A DNA stretch of 64,000 nt from Streptomyces finlayi (GTDB taxonomy: Bacteria; Actinomycetota; Actinomycetes; Streptomycetales; Streptomycetaceae), in contig NZ_CP045702.1 in assembly GCF_014216315.1 (NCBI RefSeq), positions 3,658,001 through 3,722,000 on the forward strand, given 5' to 3'. Positions within the stretch are counted from its first letter, which is position 1. Every line of letters starts with the position of its first letter. The position numbers and the translations under genes are program-made. This document shows positions 24,565 to 33,040 of this stretch, piece after piece. The notes below the pieces were generated by a model that was not told where the DNA came from, did no database searches, and was given only the letters and a program-made list of their open reading frames with translations.

Positions 24565-25787
24565 CCGGCAAGCGCGGCAACGGAGAAGGGTCCATCTACC
24601 CGTACAAGAACGGCTTCGCGGCCTATGTCTGGGTGACCAAGCCTGACGGCAAGCGTGCCAGGAAGTACGCATACGGCAAGACGCGCGATGAGGTCCACGA
24701 CAAGTGGCTGAACCTCCACGCCGCAGCGAAGCAAGGGCCGGTGGCCACCCGGCACCGCACCCTGGACGCCTTCCTGGCCTACTGGCTCGACTCGATCGTG
24801 AAGCCCAACCTCGCCCCGTTGTCGTACGTCTCGTACGAGGGCTACGTCCGGCTCTACATCGCTCCCCATCTCGGCGGTAAGCGGCTAGACAAGCTGACCG
24901 TGCGGGACGTACGCGAGTGGCTGACCAAGTTGGGGACCATCTGCCAGTGCTGCGCTCAGGACAAGGATGCCAAGAGGGCACCGGCTCGCCGGAAGTGCTG
25001 CGCGGTCGGGGATTGCTGCGAGTCGTATCCATCCCGACGGGTGATCCAAGCCTCCCGTGATGCTCTGCGCGCTGCACTGACCCACGCGGTCACAGAAGAG
25101 GAGATCGGCAAGAACGTCGCCTCGCTGGTGAAGGTGCCCAAACCTCGTCGCCGTCGGATCAAGCCGTGGTCCGTCGCCGAGGCCGGACAGTTCCTCGCGG
25201 ACGCGGCGGCCCGTGATGACCACCTCTTCGCAGCCTGGGTCCTCGTGCTGACGCTCGGCCTGCGCCGCGGGGAGGTCCTGGGGCTGACGTGGAAGTCCAT
25301 CGACTTCGAGGCCGGTGAACTGTACGTGGATCACCAGATCCAGCGGGCCGGACGTCAGATCCTCCACCGTGAGACCAAGACGGAGGACTCCGACGACTTC
25401 TTGCCGCTGCCGGCGCTCTGCCTCAAGGCGCTTCGGATGCGCCGCGCTCAGCAGCTCGGCGACCGGAAAGCCGCGGGCGAACTCTGGCAGGACGCGCACG
25501 GCCTGGTCTTCACGACTAAGTACGGCACTCCGATCGAGCCGGGGAATCTCACCCGGATGTTCGCGCTGCGCGCTCGTCGTGCCAGCCTGCGAGTGATCCC
25601 ACTGAGAAACACCCGGCACACATGCAGTTCGCTGTTGGTCGCGCTCAAGGTGCATCCGAAGATCGCTCAGCGCATCCTTCGGCACTCGCAGATCGCCATG
25701 ACGATGGAGGTCTACGCCGAAGCGAGCGAGGACGCGGTGCGCGACGCAATTGGGAAGCTGTCCGACGCGATGGGCGGTACCGGCTGA
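24561..25787 (+). CDS. int: Tyrosine recombinase (AICE integrase)
   Basis: 408 residues. The N-terminal arm-binding domain starts GNGEGSIYPYKNGFAAYVWV. A SAM-like core-binding domain carries a cysteine-rich insert (CQCCAQ... KCCAVGDCCES, near 130-155). The catalytic domain has Arg in LGLRRGEVLG near 234, LRNTRHT near 348-354, His in ILRHSQ near 375 and nucleophile Tyr in MEVYAEA near 384. The usual HxxR box II histidine appears to be Arg here (R-N-T-R). The ATG overlaps the Xis stop. The gene ends 76 bp from the tRNA repeat, as expected for a tRNA-Arg-specific integrase. Confidence 0.9.
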   Translation: MTGKRGNGEGSIYPYKNGFAAYVWVTKPDGKRARKYAYGKTRDEVHDKWLNLHAAAKQGPVATRHRTLDAFLAYWLDSIVKPNLAPLSYVSYEGYVRLYIAPHLGGKRLDKLTVRDVREWLTKLGTICQCCAQDKDAKRAPARRKCCAVGDCCESYPSRRVIQASRDALRAALTHAVTEEEIGKNVASLVKVPKPRRRRIKPWSVAEAGQFLADAAARDDHLFAAWVLVLTLGLRRGEVLGLTWKSIDFEAGELYVDHQIQRAGRQILHRETKTEDSDDFLPLPALCLKALRMRRAQQLGDRKAAGELWQDAHGLVFTTKYGTPIEPGNLTRMFALRARRASLRVIPLRNTRHTCSSLLVALKVHPKIAQRILRHSQIAMTMEVYAEASEDAVRDAIGKLSDAMGGTG

Positions 25788-25790
25788 CAC

Positions 25791-25814
25791 GGTTGCTGTA
25801 CTTCGCTGCTGTAC
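25791..25814. repeat. Right copy of the 24-bp AICE terminal repeat
   Basis: Reads GGTTGCTGTACT followed by TCGCTGCTGTAC, with two differences from 16580-16603. It also contains two internal GCTGTAC units, as expected for paired arm-type binding sites. Confidence 0.65.
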
Positions 25815-25824
25815 GGGCAACGCG

Positions 25825-25857
25825 AGAGGCCCTCAGGATTTCTCCTGAGGGCCTCTG
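25825..25857. terminator. Terminator hairpin between int and tRNA-Arg
   Basis: AGAGGCCCTCAGGA pairs with TCCTGAGGGCCTCT. It can serve int on the plus strand and tRNA-Arg on the minus strand. Confidence 0.75.
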
Positions 25858-25863
25858 GCCTGC

Positions 25864-25907
25864 TGTGCACTCGGCAGGATTCGAACCTGCAACCTTCTGA
25901 TCCGTAG
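25864..25907 (-). other. Right att site within tRNA-Arg
   Basis: The 44-bp copy that overlaps the anticodon loop, T arm and acceptor 3' end of the intact tRNA-Arg. It is identical to 16454-16497. Confidence 0.9.
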
Positions 25908-25938
25908 TCAGATGCTCTATCCGTTAAGCTACGAGTGC
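25866..25938 (-). tRNA. tRNA-Arg (ACG)
   Basis: 73 nt, cloverleaf complete. Acceptor GCACTCG/CGAGTGC with discriminator A, anticodon stem TCTGA/TCAGA with loop CTACGGA (anticodon ACG), T-loop GGTTCGAATCC. CCA is not encoded. It is the integration target of the AICE; the 3' end is restored by element sequence. Confidence 0.95.
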
Positions 25939-26137
25939 CTGCCGTTGGTGTGAACCGCTGGCTTGCCTCCCGGGCTTCTGTGCCCCGTCGGCGTTGCGAG
26001 AACAACATTACATGACCTGCGCCGTCACGCGAAATCCATTAGCTCCACCAGTCCTGAGCTGCGAAAAGGCCGTCTCGGGAGCGCTGCGAGGCAAGGGCCT
26101 TCCTCACCCGTACGGAGTCGTCGGCGGCCGGAGACGA

Positions 26138-26170
26138 CCGAAGCCCCGTGCCAGGGGCACGGGGCTTCGG
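26138..26170. terminator. Terminator hairpin downstream of tRNA-Ser(GCT)
   Basis: CCGAAGCCCCGTGCC (26138-26152) and GGCACGGGGCTTCGG (26156-26170) pair perfectly. They lie just 3' of the tRNA on its strand. Confidence 0.7.
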
Positions 26171-26177
26171 ATGAGAG

Positions 26178-26268
26178 CGGAGGCGGAGGGATTTGAACCC
26201 TCGATGGGCTTTAAGACCCAAACCGCATTAGCAGTGCGGCGCCATAGACCGGACTAGGCGACGCCTCC
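26178..26268 (-). tRNA. tRNA-Ser (GCT)
   Basis: 91 nt. Acceptor GGAGGCG/CGCCTCC, anticodon stem CCGCA/TGCGG with loop CTGCTAA (anticodon GCT), a long variable arm as in class II tRNAs, T-loop GGTTCAAATCC, discriminator G. CCA is not encoded. Confidence 0.95.
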
Positions 26269-26483
26269 AGCACACCCCGCGCAAGCGCGGGTGGTGCGTT
26301 GCAGATGATGACACAGACGAGCGCGCTGTCACCAATCGCGGTCCACCGTACTAGGCAGGCGGGTGCCAGGGCAAAGCACCGCAGCGGTTGCGCATCGTCA
26401 GGGCGTGCGGAGCGTTAGAGGGGGCGGGGGCGCCGCCCCCGCCCGTTCCGCCGCACATCGTGTCCAGAGCACAGGAGCCCCGC

Positions 26484-27032
26484 ATGCTGCGTCGCCTCAC
26501 CGTCACCGCTGTCGCCTCTCTCGCCCTACTCGCCGCCGCCGCGCCGGGGGCGACCGCCCTGCCACCGGTCCCCGTACCGCTGCTGCCGGTGCCCCTGTTC
26601 CTGGACGACCCGCAGGACCCGTGGGGTCAGGTAGGGAAGGGAAGCCCGGAGGGCGGTCAGGGAGGTCACGGCGGTCAGAGCCCCCGCGGCAGCCAGGAGG
26701 TCAGCGTGCGGATGACCGTGACCGTCACGGATTCCGGGGACCCGTCCGCCGACGGCACCTTCGAGCTCGTGTGCGGGCCGGACAGGGCGGGCGGCACCCA
26801 CGCGAAGGCCCAGGCGGCCTGCGACCGGCTGGCGGACGCGTACGCGGCGGACGAGAACCCGTTCCTGCCGACGCCCAAGGACGCCATGTGCACCCAGATC
26901 CACGGCGGACCCGCCACCGCCCGGATCGCCGGAACCTGGCAGGGGCGGGCCGTCTCCGCACATCTGAACCGGGTGAACGGCTGCGAGATCTCGCGCTGGA
27001 ACAACCTGATTCCGGTTGTGCCCACCGTCTGA
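26484..27032 (+). CDS. Secreted subtilisin-inhibitor-like (SSI) protease inhibitor
   Basis: 182 residues with a signal peptide (MLRRLTVTAVASLALLAAAA...). A Gly-rich linker (about 50-75) precedes an SSI domain: CGPDRAGGTHAKAQAACDRL, the reactive-site region MCTQIHGGPATARIAGTWQG and C-terminal NRVNGCEISRW. SSI proteins are extracellular inhibitors of serine proteases such as subtilisin. The presumed P1 residue is Gln (Met, Lys or Arg are commoner), which may change target preference. CAGGAG precedes the ATG at 26484. Confidence 0.85.
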   Translation: MLRRLTVTAVASLALLAAAAPGATALPPVPVPLLPVPLFLDDPQDPWGQVGKGSPEGGQGGHGGQSPRGSQEVSVRMTVTVTDSGDPSADGTFELVCGPDRAGGTHAKAQAACDRLADAYAADENPFLPTPKDAMCTQIHGGPATARIAGTWQGRAVSAHLNRVNGCEISRWNNLIPVVPTV

Positions 27033-27282
27033 CAGCTCTCCACCCGCCCCTCCCGAGACCCCGGCCGCCGACTGTCCGCGCACGTCACACGGTGCGCGGA
27101 CAGTCACAGGTCACGCCCCAGGCGTACACCGCTCGCACAGAACCTTGGTGAGAGCTCCCCCTCATAGACCGCCCTCCGGCCCTCCCCTGCCTTTAGACTC
27201 CTCCAGTGACAGTCTGAGAGCCCGAGGGGCAAGATGGGGCCCGCTGTCGGCAAGGTGCGGTAATCAGGGAGGAAGCGTCGTC

Positions 27283-30200
27283 GTGAGCAGCAGGCCATCC
27301 CGAGGCACTGCTCGCCTCGCAGCCATACTCGACGCCCTCCCGGACGGGCTTCTGCTCGTCAATTGCAACGGCACGGTCGTCAACGCCAACACCATCGCCC
27401 TCGAAATGTTCGAGACTCCGGGCACCGCGCTCGTCGGGCGCGGACTGCTCGATCTGCTTCCGGAGTTCGACTCCAAGCTCATCCCCGGGTCGATGCGCCG
27501 GCCGGAGGCTGCGGACGAGCAGGGCAGGACGAAGCCGACGCGGATGACCGCACGGCGTACCGACGGCATCGAGTTCCCGGCGGAGATCACCAGCGCGAGC
27601 CTGGACAGCGGCCAGGCCGAGTACAACGACATCCACTCCAGCTACACCGGCGACGAGCTGCTGATGCTGGTCGTCCGCGATCTGTCGGGCACCGTCGACA
27701 CCGAGGCCGAACTGGCCCGTTCGCAACGCCAGACGGAAATGATCCTGCGGGCCGCGTCCGAGGGTGTCGTGGGCACGGACACGGACGGCCGCGTCGTCCT
27801 CGTCAACCCGGCCGCCGCGCAGATACTCGGCTTCCGTGCCAGCGACCTCGGCGGCAAGCAACTGCACCCGCTGATCCTGCACTCACGGGCGGAGGGCGAG
27901 CCCTTCCCGTACGAGGAGTCCCCGCTCGCCGACACCCTCAAGTCCGGGCGCAAGCACCGGGTGCGCGGGCAGGTGCTGTGGTCCAGGAGCGGTGCCCAGG
28001 TGCCGGTCGATCTGACCACCGCGCCGGTCAGGGACGGGGACCAGCTGGTCGGTGCGGTGATGACGTTCACCGACCGCAGGCCTTACGAGGAGCTCACCGA
28101 ACAGCACACGGACGAAGTCGCCGAGCTGACCAGCAGCCACACCGCGGAGACCACCCGGCTCACCGAGGCCCACGCCGCGGAGCTCGCCGAGCTGACCGAG
28201 CGGCACGCGGCCGAGCTCGCCGACCGCACGGAGCGTTACGCCTCCGAGCTGGAGAAGCAGACCGACCTCGTCGCCGGGCTGAGTTCGCGGCAGAACCAGC
28301 TGACCGCCGTGCTCGGTGAGTCGCTGCGCGGCCCGTTGGAGGAACTGCGCGGCGAGCTGTCCACGCTCGCGGCCGATCCGGCCGGCCAGCTGTGGCCGGA
28401 GGCCAACCAGATCCTGCATCACCTGGCCGCGGGCTACGCCCGGATGACGACCCTCGTCGACAACGTGCTGGGGTTCCAGCGTCTGGACTCGGGTACGGAG
28501 GGTCTCACCAAGGTCCCCGTACTGCTCGACGGTGTCGTGGCGGCCGGTATCGAGGGCGCGGTCGAGCTGATCGGGCCGGGGCGCGCGCAGTTCGCGGTGC
28601 ACGCCCCGCCGATCGAGGCCGAGGTGGACCCCGGGCGGCTGGCGACGGCACTCGCCCACCTGGTCGCGGACGTCGCCGGTGTCGACTCGACGGGCAAGAC
28701 CCGGCAGACGCCCGGCGGCGGTTACGTCGACTCGACGGTCGTCGTGGCCGCCGCGCAGCGCGGTGAGGTCGTACGGATCGAGGTGCGCGGGCCGTTCGCC
28801 GGGGGAGACCCGGTGCACGAGCCGATCGTGCGCGGGATCGTACGGGCGCACGGCGGTGTGCTCCAGACGCACGAGATGCCGGGGATGAGCGGCAGTGCTT
28901 ACGTACTCGAAGTACCGCTCGGGACCGGTTCCGGGACGGTCGCAGCCCCGCCGGTGGAAGCCCCGCCCGTGGAAGCCCCGCCGGTGGAAGCCCCGCCCGT
29001 GGGGCAGCAAGGCGTCCCGGTACAGCAGGCCACTCCGGTACGGCAGGCCGCTCCGCAGGACCAGGAGACCGAGACCGCGGGGGGCGGCCGGCGCAGGGCG
29101 CGCAGGTCGTCGACCGACGCCTTCCTGGGGAGTCCTGTCGGCGCCGCCGCCGCGGACACCGATGCGGCGGAGCCGACCGGGCGACGCAGGGCGCGGCGCG
29201 GGACGCCGGCGGAGGAATCCGCTCTCCCGGCTACCGAGGAGCAGGAGCAGGAACAGCTCGTAGGGCCCGGCACCGGCGCGCCCAACGGTGGTTCCGGCCG
29301 CAGGCGGGGGCGCCCCAGCCCGGCCGAGGCGGGTGCGGTGGAGACGCCGCAACAGGGTCAGGCGTTGGCGCTGACCGTCGGCGCTCCAGGGCCCGCCGTG
29401 GTCCCCGCTCCTTCCGAGGGGTCCGTGGTGACCGCTGCGGAGGGCGCGCAGGGCCGTCCGCAGCTCGGCCGGACCGTGCCACCGCAGGGCGTGCCCTCGG
29501 GCGGGCAGATGCCGGTCTCACCGACGGGCCGCCGTGCGCGACGCGACGGGGAGGCCCAGCCCGCCCTTCCGGCCGTCGCCTCACCGCAGCCGTCCCCCTC
29601 CCCGGCCTCCCCTTACCCTTCCCCGGCCTCCCCTTCCCCCGCCTCTCCGGACGACTCCCTGGGGTCGCAGCCTGGCGGGCGGCGGGCGCGACGCGCCCTG
29701 TCGGCCGCGCAGGAGCGTGCCGCCCGGGCCGAGCCGACGGGGCCGCGTACGGCGTTCGCTCTGCCGCCCGCCGACGCGGACCGCGTCCCGCCCGCGGCGG
29801 AGGCGGCGGCCGAAGCGGCGGTTGAGCGCCACGACGCCGTACAGAACACGCCGGACGCGGAGCACACACCGCCACAGGCGCACCCCGGGCATCCCGGGCA
29901 TCCCGTACCGTCCGGCCGCCGCCGGGCGCGCCGCCCGATCTCGCCGGAGGAGCCGGGCGACGCGTCCACGCCTCCGGGCTGGGGCGAGGACGGCACCTCG
30001 GGCCAGGGCCTGGCCGCACTGGCAGTGGACGGGTCCGACGACGAGTCCTGGGCAGGCCCCGGGCAGACCACGCACACGACCGGTGGCGCCCCGGCGCCCT
30101 CGTCGGCCCCCACGCGGGACGGCACACAGCCCGCCGCGCCCCGTCCCGCCGGCCAGGGGACGCCCGTACAGGACGTGCGGCGGCAGCCGCTGCCCGCCGA

Positions 30201-31422
30201 GACACCGATGCCGTCCTCGGACTCGACCCAGGGCCGCGCGTTCAGCGTGCGGACGCTGGGCCAGGGTGTGCCGTTCGCGCAGCACCCGGCGCACCAGCAG
30301 AACCAGAGCCTCGGCGGTGCCGGGCGACGCCGCAAACTGGCCGCCCCGCCGGAGGCCGAACCGCCCGCACCTCCCGTTCCGTCCGCACCGTCCACATCGC
30401 CTGTTCCGCCTGTTCCGCCTGTTCCGCCGCAGCCAGGTGCCGCCCCGGCCGGCCCCGAACCGGCCGCCACACCGTTCTCGCAGTCCGCTCAGGTCGGACA
30501 GTCCGCGCAGTCGCCGGGTGGTGCCCCGAAGGGCTCCGGGTCCGGCCAGCTGATGTCGACCCCCGTGGCCGCAGGGCGCGCGTACGCCATAGGGGCCCCC
30601 GACAGGGGGGCCGCCGAGGGTCCGGAACTGCTCGACGGCCCCGGTGGTGCGGTCGAGGTGGCCAACCGGCCGCAGCCGCACCCCGTCGACGACGAGCTGC
30701 CTCCGGAGCCGCTGGACAACCCTCGGCGGCTGCTCGTCTGGCCCGCGCCCGACGTCCACACCCAGCAGGCGCTGAGCGACCGCGGCTACCGTCCGGTGAT
30801 CGTGAACTCCCGCGAGGAGGTCGACGCCCAGATCGCCGCGTTCCCCGCCGCGCTCTTCGTGGACCCGCTGACCGGACCGATCACCCGGACAGCCCTGCAG
30901 TCACTGCGCCAGGCGGCTGTGGCGGCCGAGGTGCCGGTACTTGTGACCGCCGGGCTCGGGCAGGCGACGCGCGAGGCGGCGTACGGTGCCGACCCCGCCG
31001 TACTCCTCAAGGCCCTGGCCCCCCGCGACAGCGAACAGCATCCACCGCGCGTGCTCCTGATCGAGGAGCACGAGGAGATCGCGGTGGCCCTGACGGAGAC
31101 GCTGGAGCGCCGCGGGATGCAGGTGGCGCGGGCGGCGTCCGACAGCGAGGCGGTCGAGCTCGCCACCCGGATGCGGCCGAACCTGGTGGTGATGGACCTG
31201 ATGCAGGTACGCCGCCGTCGCGCCGGGATCATCGACTGGCTGAACGCGAACGGCCAGCTGAACCGCACGCCGCTGGTCGTCTACACCTCGGTCGGCCTGC
31301 ACGAGTCGGAACTGTCCGGGCTCAGCTCGGGCGAGACCGTTCTCTTCCTCGCCGAACGCTCCACCAGTGACGAGGTGCAGTCCCGCATCGTCGACCTGCT
31401 GGCGAAGATAGGCACCAACTGA
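27283..31422 (+). CDS. Very large PAS-sensor / degenerate histidine kinase / receiver hybrid protein
   Basis: 1379 residues from a GTG at 27283 with GGGAGGAAGC upstream. Order: PAS 1 (about 10-110), PAS 2 (about 155-265), a coiled coil of Glu/Thr/Ala repeats (about 270-345), then a DHp-like helix pair. In the DHp the usual SHELRTPL reads GESLRGPL, with no phospho-acceptor His. A poorly conserved ATPase-like segment follows (about 430-540). Next comes about 650 residues of Pro/Ala-rich linker carrying seven short Arg-rich motifs (GRRRARR, GRRARR and similar). The C-terminal receiver (about 1255-1379) has RVLLIEEHEE and the acceptor Asp in VVMDLM. It probably acts as a signalling scaffold rather than a kinase (inference). 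Confidence 0.8.
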   Translation: MSSRPSRGTARLAAILDALPDGLLLVNCNGTVVNANTIALEMFETPGTALVGRGLLDLLPEFDSKLIPGSMRRPEAADEQGRTKPTRMTARRTDGIEFPAEITSASLDSGQAEYNDIHSSYTGDELLMLVVRDLSGTVDTEAELARSQRQTEMILRAASEGVVGTDTDGRVVLVNPAAAQILGFRASDLGGKQLHPLILHSRAEGEPFPYEESPLADTLKSGRKHRVRGQVLWSRSGAQVPVDLTTAPVRDGDQLVGAVMTFTDRRPYEELTEQHTDEVAELTSSHTAETTRLTEAHAAELAELTERHAAELADRTERYASELEKQTDLVAGLSSRQNQLTAVLGESLRGPLEELRGELSTLAADPAGQLWPEANQILHHLAAGYARMTTLVDNVLGFQRLDSGTEGLTKVPVLLDGVVAAGIEGAVELIGPGRAQFAVHAPPIEAEVDPGRLATALAHLVADVAGVDSTGKTRQTPGGGYVDSTVVVAAAQRGEVVRIEVRGPFAGGDPVHEPIVRGIVRAHGGVLQTHEMPGMSGSAYVLEVPLGTGSGTVAAPPVEAPPVEAPPVEAPPVGQQGVPVQQATPVRQAAPQDQETETAGGGRRRARRSSTDAFLGSPVGAAAADTDAAEPTGRRRARRGTPAEESALPATEEQEQEQLVGPGTGAPNGGSGRRRGRPSPAEAGAVETPQQGQALALTVGAPGPAVVPAPSEGSVVTAAEGAQGRPQLGRTVPPQGVPSGGQMPVSPTGRRARRDGEAQPALPAVASPQPSPSPASPYPSPASPSPASPDDSLGSQPGGRRARRALSAAQERAARAEPTGPRTAFALPPADADRVPPAAEAAAEAAVERHDAVQNTPDAEHTPPQAHPGHPGHPVPSGRRRARRPISPEEPGDASTPPGWGEDGTSGQGLAALAVDGSDDESWAGPGQTTHTTGGAPAPSSAPTRDGTQPAAPRPAGQGTPVQDVRRQPLPAETPMPSSDSTQGRAFSVRTLGQGVPFAQHPAHQQNQSLGGAGRRRKLAAPPEAEPPAPPVPSAPSTSPVPPVPPVPPQPGAAPAGPEPAATPFSQSAQVGQSAQSPGGAPKGSGSGQLMSTPVAAGRAYAIGAPDRGAAEGPELLDGPGGAVEVANRPQPHPVDDELPPEPLDNPRRLLVWPAPDVHTQQALSDRGYRPVIVNSREEVDAQIAAFPAALFVDPLTGPITRTALQSLRQAAVAAEVPVLVTAGLGQATREAAYGADPAVLLKALAPRDSEQHPPRVLLIEEHEEIAVALTETLERRGMQVARAASDSEAVELATRMRPNLVVMDLMQVRRRRAGIIDWLNANGQLNRTPLVVYTSVGLHESELSGLSSGETVLFLAERSTSDEVQSRIVDLLAKIGTN

Positions 31423-31449
31423 GGACACGGGCTCCGGCCCCGCGCATAC

Positions 31450-31487
31450 GAGGAGGGCGGTACGGGAAGTCCCGTGCCGCCCTCCTC
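31450..31487. terminator. Strong terminator hairpin after the PAS hybrid gene
   Basis: A 17-bp stem, GAGGAGGGCGGTACGGG pairing with CCCGTGCCGCCCTCCTC, loop AAGT, one G-U pair. Part of the right arm is repeated just downstream. Confidence 0.75.
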
Positions 31488-31554
31488 GTCGTGCCGCCCT
31501 CCTCGTCGTGCCGTCGTGCCGTCAAGCCGTCGTGCCAGGGTCAGTCAGGTCAGG

Positions 31555-31620
31555 TCAGAGCTGGGTGATGTCCAGCTCACCGTCCGCGTACTGCCTGCGG
31601 ATCACTTTTTTCAAGAACAT
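31555..31620 (-). pseudogene. Possible C-terminal fragment of a disrupted gene next to the serine recombinase
   Basis: The minus strand reads KKVIRRQYADGELDITQL then stop, a sequence with normal protein character. The frame opens only 21 codons upstream in an AT-richer junction (ACTTTTTTCAAGAAC). It looks like the 3' end of a gene cut by integration of a recombinase-bearing element. The original gene is not recognised. Confidence 0.3.
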
Positions 31621-31708
31621 GCGCGAAGGACACTAGTCGTCACGTAGGCTGCTCCCTGCCGTGTTGGCAGGTCACAGCGCCCGACAGGGCGCAAGGGAGG
31701 GGTCAGCT

Positions 31709-33040
31709 GTGGTTGTGCGGTTGGGGGGCTACGCCCGGATCAGCTTGGACAGGGATGGCGAAGAGCTGGGCGTGGAGCGGCAGCGCCAGGACATTCACGC
31801 GGCCACGGCCGTTCGGCCGGGATGGACCGTCGCGGAGCAGTACATCGACAACGACCTGTCGGCATGGAAGCGAAACGTTAAGCGCCCGGAATTTGAGCGT
31901 CTGATTTCTGACCTTGAGACCGGGACCATAGATGGGTTGATCACATATGACCTTGACCGGCTCACGCGCCAGCCGCGCGAGCTGGAAAGGCTGGTGGACA
32001 TCTACGAGACGAACCCGAAGTTGGTGTTCGCGACGATTGTTGGCGACATTGACTTGTCGTCGTCAGACGGCCGGACCATGGCGCGAGTGATGGTGGCCTT
32101 CGCCAACAAAGCTTCGGCCGACACTGGCCGACGTGTTGCCCGTAAGCACAAGGAGTTGGCCGACAACGGCAAGAACGGCGGCGGCTTCCCCGCGTTCGGC
32201 TGGACAGAGGACCGGATCACGATTGATCCGGAGCAGTCCGCACTCATCATCAAGGCGCACGATGACCTGTTGACTGGCTCTCGCCTGGCGACGATCGTTC
32301 GCGACTGGCAGGCCAAGGGCGTGCAAACGTCCCGAGGTACGGGCAGCCCGATTTCTCGCACTGCGGTTAGGTCCATCCTGCGGAACCCGCGCCTGGCGGG
32401 TTTCCGTGCGGTGAAGGGTGACCTTCATTATGGTCCCGATGGGCAGCCTGTACGGGGCGAGTGGGAGCCGATCTGCACTCCGGAACGGCTAGAGGCCGTG
32501 ACGGCTGTTCTGGACGGCATCAGGGACCGATACAAGGGCCGGACGAAGAACGGTACGAACGCCTATCGGTATCTGCTCACGGGGATCCTGCGCTGCGCTC
32601 TGTGCGGTACGCGGATGCTGCCCAACGCTCGCTCGTCCTGGAGCGAAGGAAGCAAGGGCAGTGCCTTCACGTACCGCTGCCCGGTCGTTTCAGACGGAGG
32701 CTGCGGCAAGGTTGCCCGCGCCGGTGAGCCGGTGGACGCGTACATCGTGAACCTGGTCCATGACGCTGAGAGGCGTCTCTCTGCGCCGCCCGAGGCGGAC
32801 AAGCTCTGGCACGGTGAAGCGCGCTTGGCCGAGGCCGAGGAGGAGCGTGCGGAATTGCTCGCAGCGAAGGCCGCTAAGAAGATCAGTGTTGGGACGCTGA
32901 TTGCTCTTCTGGAGCCGCTAGAGGCGGAGTTGGAAGAGTTGAAGCGGGACCGTGCCACGCACGCCGTGAAGGTCGCACAGGCCGCTAATCCGAGCCTGAT
33001 AGAGGAATTCGAGCGACTGCCCTTGGAGCAATGGTCCTGA
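31709..33040 (+). pseudogene. Serine recombinase (phage-type integrase), 5' part, split by an IS
   Basis: GTG at 31709 with GGGAGGGG upstream. The resolvase domain begins RLGGYARISLDRDGEELGVE, with the nucleophile Ser in YARIS and the IDNDLSAWKRNVKRPEFE and LITYDLDRLTRQPRELER motifs. The recombinase domain has ISRTAVRSILRNPRLAGFRA, the zinc ribbon has CALCGTRML...CPVVSDGGC, and a coiled coil lies near 380-420. The intact frame runs to 33028. The final codons QWS-stop are IS sequence. Joining 33028 to 34451 restores a 476-residue protein, the length of R4-type integrases. It is probably inactive or altered as it stands. Confidence 0.85.

Larger units (their letters stand above)
16498..25863. 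mobile_element. pSAM2-type actinomycete integrative and conjugative element (AICE)
   Basis: About 9.4 kb between two perfect 44-bp tRNA-Arg repeats. The gene order is typical of AICEs: regulator (GntR/UTRA) with YdcF, small OB-like protein, FtsK-like translocase, SpdB-type membrane proteins, RepSA-like initiator, Xis, and tyrosine integrase next to the tRNA. All core modules look intact except one substituted residue in Int. The left 1.4 kb (16498-17907) has only weak small ORFs, a set of inverted repeats and a GC-rich structured region. Confidence 0.9.

Noticed and set aside
27883..29352. A 489-codon minus-strand frame inside the PAS hybrid gene
   Set aside because: Antisense to a gene with clear PAS and receiver domains; no start signal and no motif. 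Long antisense frames are common at this GC content.
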